Of a stretch of 64,000 bases of DNA, positions 35,421 to 47,419 are shown piece by piece. The notes under the pieces are model-generated. The model did not search any database. It saw nothing but the letters and a program-made list of their open reading frames with translations, and was not told the origin of the DNA. The position numbers and the translations under genes are program-made. Numbering within the stretch: the stretch's first letter is position 1; every line of letters starts with the position of its first letter. This stretch comes from Lunularia cruciata (lineage: Eukaryota > Streptophyta > Marchantiopsida > Lunulariales > Lunulariaceae): contig OX419755.1 in the NCBI GenBank assembly GCA_948567375.1, forward strand, positions 51,775,001 through 51,839,000, in the 5' to 3' direction.

Positions 35421-38400
35421 ACTTGGAGAGCAAGTGGTTGTGGATGTTGTTTGAGATCCGAGACTCTATTTTGAAAGCAATTTCCATTAGATTCACAAGA
35501 AAATTTCCCATTGACATTCATGGGTGCCAAAGAGGCATGTTGTCTAAATTTAAGCACACTTTATTTTCTCAAAGGAAAACAAGCTATACCTAAAGGCTTG
35601 TCAATATATAGTGGTTGATAGCAAGAGTATGGTGGTAAGAGAAGGATTGTAGACAATTATCTATCCAATAGGGAGATTGATCAACAAGTGGTCATGAGTT
35701 CATAATCTATGGAACCTCAAAGACATACAAAAGTCAAAGTCACCACTTAAGAAACTCATAATCATCATGTTCTCATGTCTCAAAGGGAAGGCCAAAGATT
35801 GAATGAATTGTAACAATTCAGTTTACTTCTATATTGTATTGTTTGCATTTTTCAAGTTTGCAATGTGGATCAAAACTCAAATTGATCCTAGTTAGAATTT
35901 CCCAACCAAATAATGTCAGATCAATCAATAAGTTCCTAGCAAAGAATATGTTCATTGCATCATAAAATCAATTTTTTTATTCCACTATTTCTTGAAAAAA
36001 TACATGATGACAATAACAAGAACTATATTACTTGAGAAAGCTCAAGGTTTACAAGACTTACAGATTTGTATGACTATAAACTTGGACATCTTCAACCACT
36101 ACAAACACACTATCAAAACCTAGTAAACTAAATATATTTGCTGATGGATATCATTTAATTCACCATCATTGGAGAACTCTATCTCATCTTTTGATGGAGA
36201 TTTATTATTTCTTGAAACACTACATGATTGTACTAATAAAAACCTTATTACTTAAGAAAACTCAAGCTTTGGAAGGCATGCAGATTTGCATGATGGTCAA
36301 ATTGAACACCTTCAACCACTGCAAAATGCACCATTCAGACCTAGTAAACTGAAAAGACCTAAAACCCTATAAACTGAAAAGATATTTTGATGCATACCAT
36401 TTAATTCACCATCATTAAAAAAAGGTCTTGTCTTTTGGTGGAGATGGATTCTCAAGATCCCATAGGTTGCAATGAAAATGGATGCAAACATGCAATTAGT
36501 AATGTAATGTAAGGAATTTTAGCCTTCTCAATTTCCCTATGAACTTCCATCTTTTTCTCTAACAACCTCTATAGCACTAGAAAAATGGTTGTTCTATTAG
36601 GATTCAAACTAAACTCAAATAGGATGACTATCTGCAATACAAAGTATATAAGAGAAATGAGAAAGAATGATTTAAAAGTTTCAATCATACAATTTTGAGC
36701 CTTACAATCCCATAAACAAGTTTAACTCTCTTAGTTCTACTTGATCTATACAATCTATCATGACTTGTAGACTACTTCTTTTTGAGGACTATAATGGAAA
36801 GAAAAAAGATTTCATTGCACATAATTTATGATTGTGAATGTTAGGTTAATGGAACTTAATTGTTCTTAATTCCTTTGTCACCTTGATCAGATTTCAATTT
36901 TTTGGTGATCTCCCAAATAACTGCTATTCCTACCTCCACTTTCTTCAAGGTATCCACCAAGGTCTTTTAATCATTCAACGTACCTTGTATATAAATAGCA
37001 TACCTTGGCAAATCAAGGAGTGTAACTCTTTACACCAAGCTAAAATGGTCCAAAAAGCCACACAAAACTATGATTGCATTCAATTGGTACTACAATTTGG
37101 TAACAAACCAGTCCAGTTCATGATGCCACACACAAAAGGTAGAAAGTTGAAGATGTTCAATTTTAAAGTAAGAAAGTAGTTTCAAAATCCTCAAAGATAA
37201 TCCAATATTAACACATGTTAGCATACTCTATTTGTGAGTCAAAAACATGTTTGTATGCTTTGTTATGTTCAGCCATTGAGTACCATACTTCACTCTATGC
37301 CTCTATAAATAAGAGGAAGTACTACAATCTCCTAATATGTAGTGGTTACTCTTAGTACTAAGGAAATGCAAGTGTTAATATCATGATCAATGGCTCTTTG
37401 ACTTCAATCATATAATTTATTTAACAAATTCTCTTAGTTATACATAATCTATACCCTTTATGGTGACTTATAAACTAATTCCCTTGAGGACTAGAAGGGA
37501 AAGAAAAGGGATTTCATTACAAAGAATCTGATATTGTGAATATTAGGTCATTGCACCCAGAATTTAATTGTTTGTGCTTCCTTGATTACCTCAATTAGAT
37601 TCAATTGTTTGATGATTTCCCCAAAAATTGTTATTACTACCTCCAGTTTCTTCAAAGTAGCCACCAAGGTCTTTTCATCATCCAACATACCTTATATATA
37701 AATAGAGTCAAGAATTGATAGCATATCAATGAAATTTTAGACCTACATTGCTATCAATTTACTCACCTCTATGAGTTCAATTCAATAACATCAAATTCAA
37801 TTACTCAAATAGGATCCAAACAACACAAGATCGCATACATTTGAATTTATAAGTTCCATTGGCAGGTTGAAAATGTAAACAAATAGCCATGACTGACGCT
37901 GTCACGCTTGGGTTTATGGTGAACCAATGGCATGAGTATTGGCTACCCTAATGGTAAATTTTTTATAATGACTCATGCATTTATTTTTAGGCTTTAGAAA
38001 AACAAATTTATGTTGTTAGAATAAAAGGTAAGATAAGATTGCATATTCAGGGCTTATTTTCTTTCATTTGAGCTGATTTTTAAAAAAATCTAATGAAATG
38101 CCATAGAAGAGTTGGTCATCATATAGTGGGTTAGTTTATAAGTAATATAAAGATATAACTATACAGCATTAAATAGGAATGATAATGCAAAGACTCTTGT
38201 AGATGACTTCAATATCTTACATTTCAATCAAACTTGGATCTTAATGTAGCATCACAAAAACCTAACTTGGTAACTATAGATGCAAGTTTTCAGGCTATGT
38301 GTAAAGATTATCAAGGTAGTTTACCAATGGGTTTGCAAGCTCATTGAAGAGACAACATAATTTAAAACAAGACCACTCAAGACTTTCCAAAATAGAATGC

Positions 38401-38480
38401 TATAAATTCTCTATTTGCAATGTCCTTCATCTACCATTTGCACTTGCAAATATTTTTTTGCAATTATATGTTTATTGTTG
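35421..38480. repeat. AT-rich decayed sequence with two sets of direct repeats
   Basis: No gene recognised. 35,980-36,205 and 36,210-36,455 are diverged copies (both carry ACCTAGTAAACT, then CATTTAATTCACCATCATT). 36,720-37,005 and 37,429-37,715 are another diverged pair (both carry CACCAAGGTCTTTT). On the minus strand of the latter, a short peptide frame with ATLKKLEVVITIFGEI can be read in one copy, but it is broken in the other. Confidence 0.55.
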
Positions 38481-38559
38481 TGCTTAAGCAAGGATATCTA
38501 TCTACTTTAGTAATATGACTTAGATTAGTTGGCTCAAACCATAGCTAACTGGCTAATTT

Positions 38560-40951
38560 GGGAGCTAGCATGCTACAATGTTTAGTTAGAAATCTAACCA
38601 TTAGTCGAGTCATGTCCATGTCTAGCTAAAAGGAGATTAGAATTAACATAAATCTAGGGATTGTAATCATGTTCTAGAAGCTTCTAGAAATTTTCTTGAC
38701 AAGAAGCTTATTAAAACTTCCAAATGATTCATTAACTAAATGGCTAGCTTAGTTTTTACTCCAAGAAAGGTAACTTCTTTGAAACCTTAGAAAGAAACTT
38801 ATTTGAAAGTTTTTGTTGGACTCATGTAATTATTTTATCTATAAGTACCAGATTTTAGGTTGATCCAAAACAATTGGAGTTCCTTTTTATAGAGATCTTT
38901 TAGCTTAATCTTTTATTCTCTTGTCTTTCTCCTTGGTCTATTAAATTGGTATCAAAGCAAAAATAATATGGATGGAATCTATAGATCACCACATAATTAG
39001 GAATTTAGTATCCATGTATTACTAAAGCACAATTTTAAGCAATTTATCCTTAAATGCTTTGGCTACGTGCTCCTAAATGTAATCACTTTCCTTCATGAAC
39101 CATTGATCCTTCTACTTGTGACTTAAGTTGAATGGTGGATATATTATATCTTAGTATTAACTTAGATATATATATATATGTGAGCAAGAAGTTTGGTAGA
39201 GGAGTAATCATAGTGTTAAACATGTAAATGGTTGAAGTTATGATTGCTATGCAAAAAAAATTTAAATATCTTACTTGATTATCTGAAGAAGGAAATTTTG
39301 ATGCTCAACAACTTGAGCAAATGAAGAGAGCATCTTTTTAAGAAGAAGAAGAAGACAGAATTAAATTCACAAAATTTAAGGCATTTGGAGTTAAGAGTTA
39401 CCAAATGCAATTGGTAATCTAGCTTTTGATTGTGAGCAATTAGTCGAATCTTTAATTCTCTAGTTACTAAAACTTGGCCTTGACATAGACCTTCACTAAA
39501 CCTACAAACACATCAATCATGTGTGGACAAGCCAATACATGGAGATCAATGCTATCCAATGTAGAAAACTAAACACTATAGATCATGAAATATTGATTCA
39601 TGGTGGTTGCTTCTATTGTTGCCAAACTATACGTTGTATTGAAAATGTCCATGTAAGAATAAAAAACCTTAACTACTTGCCCAATGGACTCCTTGGAGTA
39701 TGATGATAAGGAAAAAAAGTTTCCCTTATCATCACTCTCAAAGATATTTCCTTTTGGAAACAATAATTTCCAAAAAGGAAATATCAAGCTTATTATAGAA
39801 CCTTATTAACTCCAATTGGATTGATGGCTTAATATATCAATATTGGGATTAAAGGCTCAATGTAACAATATTGAGATATTAGAAGCTGTGTATAGTTAGA
39901 AGTAGGTTACAAGTATTACATTTAACAACATGGTGTCATCTTAATTTCTAATATTGTGGTAAGAATAGGTCGGTTCTATGAGGATACAAGTTAAATATGA
40001 TTGGAAATGACATAAAAATATCATTGACAATGACAATCTCATGTTACATATTTGACCTCTTGTGAAAAATCATTCCTAAAGGAGGGTAATGTAACCATTC
40101 TTAGTACACTATGAAAATCAAAACAAGCAAAAATCACATTCACTATAGATTAAATCCAAAGGATTCTCAAAGGTGATGGTTTTCAAGTTAAAATCAGTTG
40201 TTTCTAATCCATCTTCTTTTTCCACTCATGTCCAAATCCCTCTTCCTCCCATCCATATCAATGATCATGAGGAATATAAAATTGATCATATACTTGCACA
40301 TTGCAACATCTAACATGACCGTCAATGACATTGGTAATATAAGGTCCTTTGGAAAAGATATCCTCTTCACAATACCTCATGAGAATCCATTTATCATCTC
40401 CAAAATGTAAAAATGACCATGAAAGATTCCATGGCATCAAGGATGTCACCCACTAGCAGTAAAGGAATATGTAATAATATGGAGTCAATAGAAGAGTAAG
40501 TATAATCTAAGGAGTTAGTAGAATCAACTATATATAATAAAAATGAGGTAGAACTAGCATAACCTACAAATGTTAAGAATATGCTAGAAGCATCTATGAA
40601 ATTTTGTGGTAGATACCCTTGAAGCATCTAGGAAGCTTTGAGGTTAGAAGCTTCTTGGTGCCTTCCAAGGATCATGTAACTTGCACATCTAGTTAAAAAC
40701 TAGCTTAGCTTGTATACCATGTAGGTGGCTTCTAAAAGGAATCTTCCTTGACAACTTCTTGAGTAACTTAGCTTGCAATCTGAGTTGATAGCTTTGAGAG
40801 GGAAGCTTCTCAAGAGCCTTTTATTTCTTTGCTATAGATACCAAATCTCAAGCTCACACTGAGCATCCAAATTTTCTCTCACTTGTGAATTTCCAAGGTG
40901 ACTTTCCATTTTGATCTTCCATTCTCTTGTTTCTCTTCTTGGTCGTTTACA
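38560..40951 (+). mobile_element. Degenerate relative of element C
   Basis: A 5' LTR-like region ends near 38,945, followed by a PBS TTGGTATCAAAGC (38,946-38,958). The internal leader near 38,970-39,130 parallels 29,420-29,610, and a zinc-knuckle remnant CFYCCQ lies near 39,607. The 3' tail at 40,200-40,455 is clearly homologous to 32,470-32,720, and a 3' LTR spans 40,470-40,951 (TGTAATAATATGG ... GTTTACA). Most of pol is missing. The perfect HSE TTCTAGAAGCTTCTAGAA is at 38,672-38,689. The left LTR edge is uncertain. Confidence 0.68.
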
Positions 40952-42030
40952 TTTGTCGTCCAAGCCTTTACTTGGGTGGTCACAAGAAAGTTGCATGTGT
41001 ATGTGGATAGCACTCTTTCCTATCACCTATCGCCAATGTTATTCTATCCACATGGTCAATTTTGCACTCAATGTCTTGCCACATACATCAAGGTCATTGC
41101 AAAGTTCCTCTAATCTAGAGGTATCTAACAAACTTCAGTCCAATAGTAAGAACTGCAACTTCCAACTCTTGAGGTACTCAAACTTGTAGTACAAACTCCA
41201 CTCATAAATCTCTAGAGGTTTTTCTATGATTTTTATAGCCTTCCCTTATCCTCCATCCTTTGCAATTTGTCATACCATTGCTTAATTATTTAGATTTGTG
41301 AATTTATTCTAAGACCAATACTACTTATAAAATCTCTTAAATTTTCATACTTTCTTGGTGAAAAGCAATTTTTGTCAATAGCAATGTGAATTCCTATGAC
41401 ACATGATAAAAAATTAATCACAAAAAAAAGTGGAAAAGGTAAAAGAAAGATTTCCTTGCAATGTGGGATCCTAATTTTATAGTATTGTCAAAACTATTTT
41501 GTCCTTTATCCATCATGGTGGTTAATAAAGGGTTGCATTCACACCTTGTATGAGTATTGCTTGACACCAAATGGTCTTGAGTATATCCTTTGGTAGTGCA
41601 TTTGTTTATAATGCATTAATTTCCATTGATATGGAATTTGGTGGTACTTCATCTAACGGCAAAAGTTTGTATTGACAAAACTTCATATTCACTAATCTTT
41701 TTAATGAAGCATCCTCATGCCAACATAACCTTTTAAATATATTTTTTTAATGACATGTCTTCATAAAAAAAGGATGCTTTGTATTCTTGAGGTCATCATA
41801 GTGTTGATCTTTATAACCATAGATCCTCAAGAAAGCCTTGTTACAATATGAAAATTGGACCATGAGGCCATGGAATTGGGTTATAATTGTCACATGTTGG
41901 GATTATTTACCTTGTGAGTTGCTTTTCTAACAACTAACACCATTTGTTTGGCTTTGTTCCCAACCTTTTGCCTTCTTATGTACTGAAATTACTAAACTAA
42001 TAGGTAAAGAAACCAAATATTTCTTTGGGG
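40952..42030. other. AT-rich decayed sequence
   Basis: I see no gene, RNA gene or clear repeat structure here. Short open frames have no recognisable domain. Confidence 0.4.
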
Positions 42031-42039
42031 ATGTTAAGG

Positions 42040-42355
42040 TGTGTAACTACAATATACATCTAGGAATTCTAAGAATTTTCTAAGAGAATCCAAAAAAGCT
42101 TCTTGAAGAGAAGCTTTAAAAACTTTGGAAGGATTTCATGGCTTATATGTTAAGTAAACAACTAGCTTACCTTGTACTCCAAGAAAGGTGATTTCTTGGA
42201 TATTCAAGAGGGAAATTTCCTTAGAAACTTCCTTTGGACTATTGTACTTAGTTTACCTATAAATACCAAAGCCTTTGAAGTGTCCCTTTGTTTAGAAATT
42301 TCAATCTGATTTTCCTTGCTCTTATTTCTCTCCTCGATTTGGTACATTAAATATA
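42040..42355 (+). repeat. LTR remnant of the element C family
   Basis: Shares the LTR landmarks of the 38.6-kb copy: an AAGCTTCTTGAAGAGAAGC box, AACTAGCTTACCTTGTACTCC, TATAAATACCAAAGCC, and a C/T-rich end. No internal region is attached that I can recognise. Confidence 0.5.
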
Positions 42356-43955
42356 GACTTCTAGATCAAGTTAAGAGTAATATGTTACAAAAGATGAGTA
42401 TAATTGGTAATGACCTACGGATGAAGTCTTTGATTAATTTGTTACTTGTGTTTGTACCTCATATCCAACCATGAATATGTGTGAAGGATGATGATTGGAC
42501 TTTATGATATGGATTTTGTATATAAAGAAAAGAGAGTGATCCTCAAGGGAATTTAACTTTGGATTTCATTTTCTAAGTCTTTATGTGCACCTAAGTCATG
42601 TAAATTTTGACCATAATTAAGAAAGGACAGAATCCAACACTTCATCACTTGAAATTATTGTAAGGAAAACTTGGTATTTTGAAAGAAGAGTATCCTAGTA
42701 AGCATGGTTTACCATTATTATTATATATCCTTTAAGGTATAATTAATACATTGGTTTGACCTGGTTCTGAGGGTGATTAGTTATTGATGTGGCCAAGTTG
42801 ACACCAAAAATCATAAATATTGATAGTTAAAACTTACCATAGAAGTGAACTTTAGGTCAAAGATGAGGACCAATGAGAATTAATGATGAAAAATGAAAGG
42901 ATCAATGTAGAGCTTGGTAAAACAAGTACTATTCATTATATCAAAGTTAGAAAGTATGGGTCTTTTGTTACTCAATCCATTTCCAAATACAAGCATTACA
43001 ATATGATATTAATCACTTATTAAAATAGATGTAATTAGTTTTTTCTCTTATCATGGTGGATTAAAACTTTTTAAGATGGCCATTTCATATTTAAAGCCAT
43101 ATTCCTTTAAATATTTGTATAAGTAATACAAATGCATTAGTACCTTGAGCTATGTTTAATTACCAACACAAATTTGAAGTAAACAAGAAATATGTATTGC
43201 AAGATTATACGAGATGAGTAATAAGATGATTAATCCAAATGAAGAATAAGATAACGAGGAATATACACTTGGTTCACTTTGAATAACAACATAGTTTGAA
43301 TGGAATAAAATTTATACTTAATCCACTTAACTATATATCTGGTTAAAAAAAAATGGAGTACAGGTTCTTGTTCCCAATTTTATTGGGAAATTGACTTGTA
43401 TTCTTCCTTGAGTATGATCACACTAAACATTTAATACTGTTAGAGCTATGTAATCTAAATAATAGAAGAAAAATGTAGGATAATAAATAATTTGCTAGAT
43501 TTGTATTTTGACTAATATTTTATATTTGAAATTTCTCCTCCAACAATAATATTAATTCCTTGTATGTTCAAAGATAATACAAGACTTGCTTGTTATTTAT
43601 ATGCATGATTAGTATTGACTATAAAATAGTTACAATTATATCTTGGTATAACAAACCATAGACATTGGTTTATAATTATGAGTTTCTAAAACATACTATA
43701 AAATATTAAATAATTTATCTCTTAAAAAATTATCTTTAAAGAAATAATACAATATCAACTGCATTTCAATTATAAGTTCTCTTTGTAGCATTGTATCAAT
43801 AATGATATTAGAGGTATACAAATCAACTTCACAATTTAACTCTATATCATATAATTGTAAGATTATTGAACTATACACCAAGTTTTTTAGTTAGCAAAAA
43901 GTACCTCTTCCTTTGTTACCTCACTAGAATTTAGAATCTTCACATGAGATATCAA
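42356..43955. other. AT-rich decayed sequence
   Basis: No gene, RNA gene or repeat structure can be supported here. Confidence 0.4.
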
Positions 43956-43964
43956 TTAGAAGCA

Positions 43965-44217
43965 TTGTGAAATATGTGTAATAGTTACTTTGCATGTAAG
44001 CCAAGCTAATTGGGAAGCTTGCCAAGCTCGTTGGGAAGCTTCTAAAGAAGCTTCCTCCTTGAAATTATCACTTTGCATACACATTACACAATACTTAGAA
44101 GGTACCGAAAGGCTTCATAGATGCTTCTAGAGTATTCTTATAACTTTAGGCTAATTTGGCTATTTGCTACTTCATTTGTCTTAACTAACTCATGTGTAAA
44201 CTACATATTGTTATAGT
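43965..44217 (-). repeat. Inverted LTR fragment of the element C family
   Basis: The reverse complement matches the first part of the element C LTR: TATTGTTATA at the right corresponds to the LTR start, then a GCTAATTTGGCTATTTGCTA block, then the GGAAGCTTC boxes at 44,034-44,055. Confidence 0.62.
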
Positions 44218-46600
44218 TTGTATGAGCCATATTCATCAATACAAAGCAAAAACCACTATTTTTCTATAAAAAGTCAATGCATGTACTCCTTAAGGCAAGG
44301 TTATGTGCTTGATAAGGTAAGTTTCATGAAGTTTATCGAGGTCTACACTTTTTATTTGATTCCTTTGGAGATAAGTGATGTGTAGTTCAACCAAAAATTA
44401 TATTTACTGGGAGCATATCTATTCCAATTGACGTCCTTGATATAAAGTACATCCTTGCATAAATCATTTGGAAATATATTTTAAATCTCTTGCAAAATCT
44501 CATCCACTACCTCTGAATTTAATACTTTAATCTCCACATGATAAATTTCTACAATTGGTTTTATCTAGACTACAATCACTTATATATCTTATTTCATAGC
44601 TACTTAGTAAAAATACATTAATATAATTATCTTTTATAGCAAATACTATAATAGTTGACACATATATCAAAGATTCCAACTATAATAAATGTAGTAATTT
44701 GCATTGTATAGTCTCTCGTAATCTTCTTGGCTAATAAACTTTAGCACAATTACTTTCAAACTAGTTTAGTCTCAAACTAAATTTAATCCAAAGATAAACT
44801 ATACATTTTATGGGCTTCTTTAATATATATCTGACCTTTGAAGTAATAAGACTAGGACCCACAAAGAATATAACTTCCTTTCATTAGAACTATAACCAAA
44901 CTCCTATGAACATCGGTGCAATAGAGATCATAAACTCATAAATTCTTTTGGCACACTTAGATGTTTATATGACTTCTTTTAGTCTATATGCTCCCTTTAT
45001 GACTTTTTTGTATCTTTATACTTAGTAAAATACATAAAAATACTCTAATTTTCTCCTTTATGAATTCCTAAAACACATGTAGTTGTATTTTGGAATCTGC
45101 TGATAGAATAATTTATTCCTTATTAATACATTTAGGTTTTGAAAAATAATCACATCTTGCGTTTGCTATTTTAATGACTTGAAAATGAATCAAAGCTACA
45201 AAGCCAAGTTAAACATGCTCCACTAACATTTGTGTGATACATAAAATTAACTTAAAAATAAATATCATTTTATGCTTGGCATCTTATGTTAATGGTGCAC
45301 AAATATCAGTTGAAAATTCTTGGAAGTAAGAATCCTTTACTGATTTTGTAATTAACTTCATATTAGAGGTTCTTTACATGAAAAAATAGACACAATTCTT
45401 CTCTTCTCAAAATGCACCACATACAGTTGAGTGCATGGACTTCCATGGGAATATATTTATCTTGGCTATAAATATCATTATTACAATTACAGAAATAGAA
45501 TTCTAAGTAAAATTCCAATCAATATATAAGGAATTTCAATACTAATACCAAGTGATTATCAAAGACACTGAATATCTGATTATCAAAGAGATAGTATCCA
45601 AGCAATTTTGACCAAAATAACATCCGGTCACCTATTGCAAATAAGACTTAAGTATGATAAATATGTAGAAATCTAAATGCTTCGAAGGTGAGTATTCAAG
45701 AGAGTCATTGACTCCATGTACAATTTTTGCTTTAAATTTGTTTTAAAAGACTAGGTTAAGAAAGAACAAATGGAGAATATAAAAGAACATACATTGAATG
45801 GAATGCGGGTATAGTAAAAAACTGTTCTAATAGATATTGGATGTCTTAATGGTCAATATACTTGAGTTACTCGTATAGATTATGAGGAATGCAAAGTGAG
45901 ACTTATAATTTAAAAGTCAATCTATGTTCAAATCTTTAGATTCACATGTTTGAATCTATGGGAATATCAATCAATATACGACCTGTTTCATCATGATACC
46001 CGAGTTGACTACTACTAGGAAAATTCTTTCGAATCGAAATGGAAACGTTAAGCGGATTCACGTCTTAAAATCATGATATTCTTTTTCCATTACTTGATAT
46101 ATAATCAAAATATGTATCCATTCTTCATGTTAGAAACCTTCGCTATTGTGAATGTATTCTATTATAAGGTTGTCTATCATGTGTCATGGCCATATTGCAA
46201 TATGACGCATTGTTCATTACATACATTTAAGCATATTCTTTTCCATCATCTTATGTCTTGAAGGGTGAGTTTGATGTGAAATAAAATCAAGGAACTAAAT
46301 GATGAATGAAAGGCCATACAGGAAAGAGCTTATATTGTGTAGTTAAATTCTATTTTATATGGATAGACAAGTTAAAGGTAAAAGAATAATATTATAATAG
46401 TGAAGTTTGAACCTATCTCTAAGTATGGTTCATAATTCAAGATACTTGAACCATTATACAGGATAATCTCATTTGTATCAGTCAATAGCTATAACTAATA
46501 TGGGCATGTAGTTGACAGGAACACTACCCTATGTCCTTTAATGAGCATTTAGAGGAAATATCTCAGAAATCCTTTCTCAATCTTGTGCTTTTGACTTTAC
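44218..46600. other. AT-rich decayed sequence
   Basis: No gene recognised. Base composition rises toward gene-like values at about 46,600, marking the right edge of the transposon block. Confidence 0.45.
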
Positions 46601-46619
46601 TGTTTGCTTGACATCTTAT

Positions 46620-47419
46620 CGTCATTCAATGTAAACTAAATGCAATGCAAGGCGAGGCTCCATCGCACTTATCTCCAATTCCTAAGACATGAGATCTTCT
46701 CTGGGTACAAACAATAGAATATTCCTTTATTTGATCATCGCTGGAGAGGAAGCTCGTACAGACTCTTAGTTTATGAGATATTTCCTGCCCTCTAAAGCGC
46801 GGACCCGAAACCTGATATCTACGCTATAACATACATGTGACGTGAATACGGGTACGGATACGAATACTATACATCGTAGATGATATTATCTAGCTCACAT
46901 GTCACCCCGACTTCAGGGCGAACGTCTATCAACAGCATAGAGACGTTCTGCAGTAATTAGTATCGTGACCGCCCGTTCGTCCGTCCTTCCTCCCCGCCCC
47001 TCCATCGGCACGAGCTCCATGGCAACGTAACACGGAAACGAAATCAGCTTACGGCCGAAATTTCTAACGTATTCATTCCTCCGGTGTCCCTTCTCGTCGT
47101 TGATCGGTACAGAGGGAGGGAGGGCGTTGCTCGAAACATGAAAGAAGAACAGAAGAGAAGAGAAGAGAAGACTAGGAAAGAACGAACGCGTGAGGGAATG
47201 AAGGAAGGAGTGTTGTTGTAGGGTTTATGGAGTCAAGATCTTGCTAGTAGAGTAGAAGCTTTGCCAGACGTACCATGGCGCAGTGTTTCCATCTGTATTC
47301 TTTCAGTACAGCCTCCATTTTCCGCAGTGCGCGCTCATCCGTTTGCTCTTACTTACAACCAATCTCAATCCGTTAGCAGACAGGACATTAACTTTATTGT
47401 TTGGTGGTTGAGTTCTTCT
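46620..47419 (+). promoter_or_regulatory. Upstream and 5' leader region of CstF-77 gene
   Basis: GC-richer unique sequence ahead of the first coding exon. It contains a C/G-rich stretch near 46,970-47,030 and a purine-rich GAAGA/GAGAA tract at 47,140-47,185, typical of plant 5' leaders. I cannot place a TATA box or start site with confidence. Confidence 0.4.

Noticed and set aside
35336-35593. Plus-strand frame with GELYNR, resembling a Helitron motif
   Set aside because: The true Helitron signal is on the minus strand with ordered blocks. The plus-strand resemblance is short and isolated.
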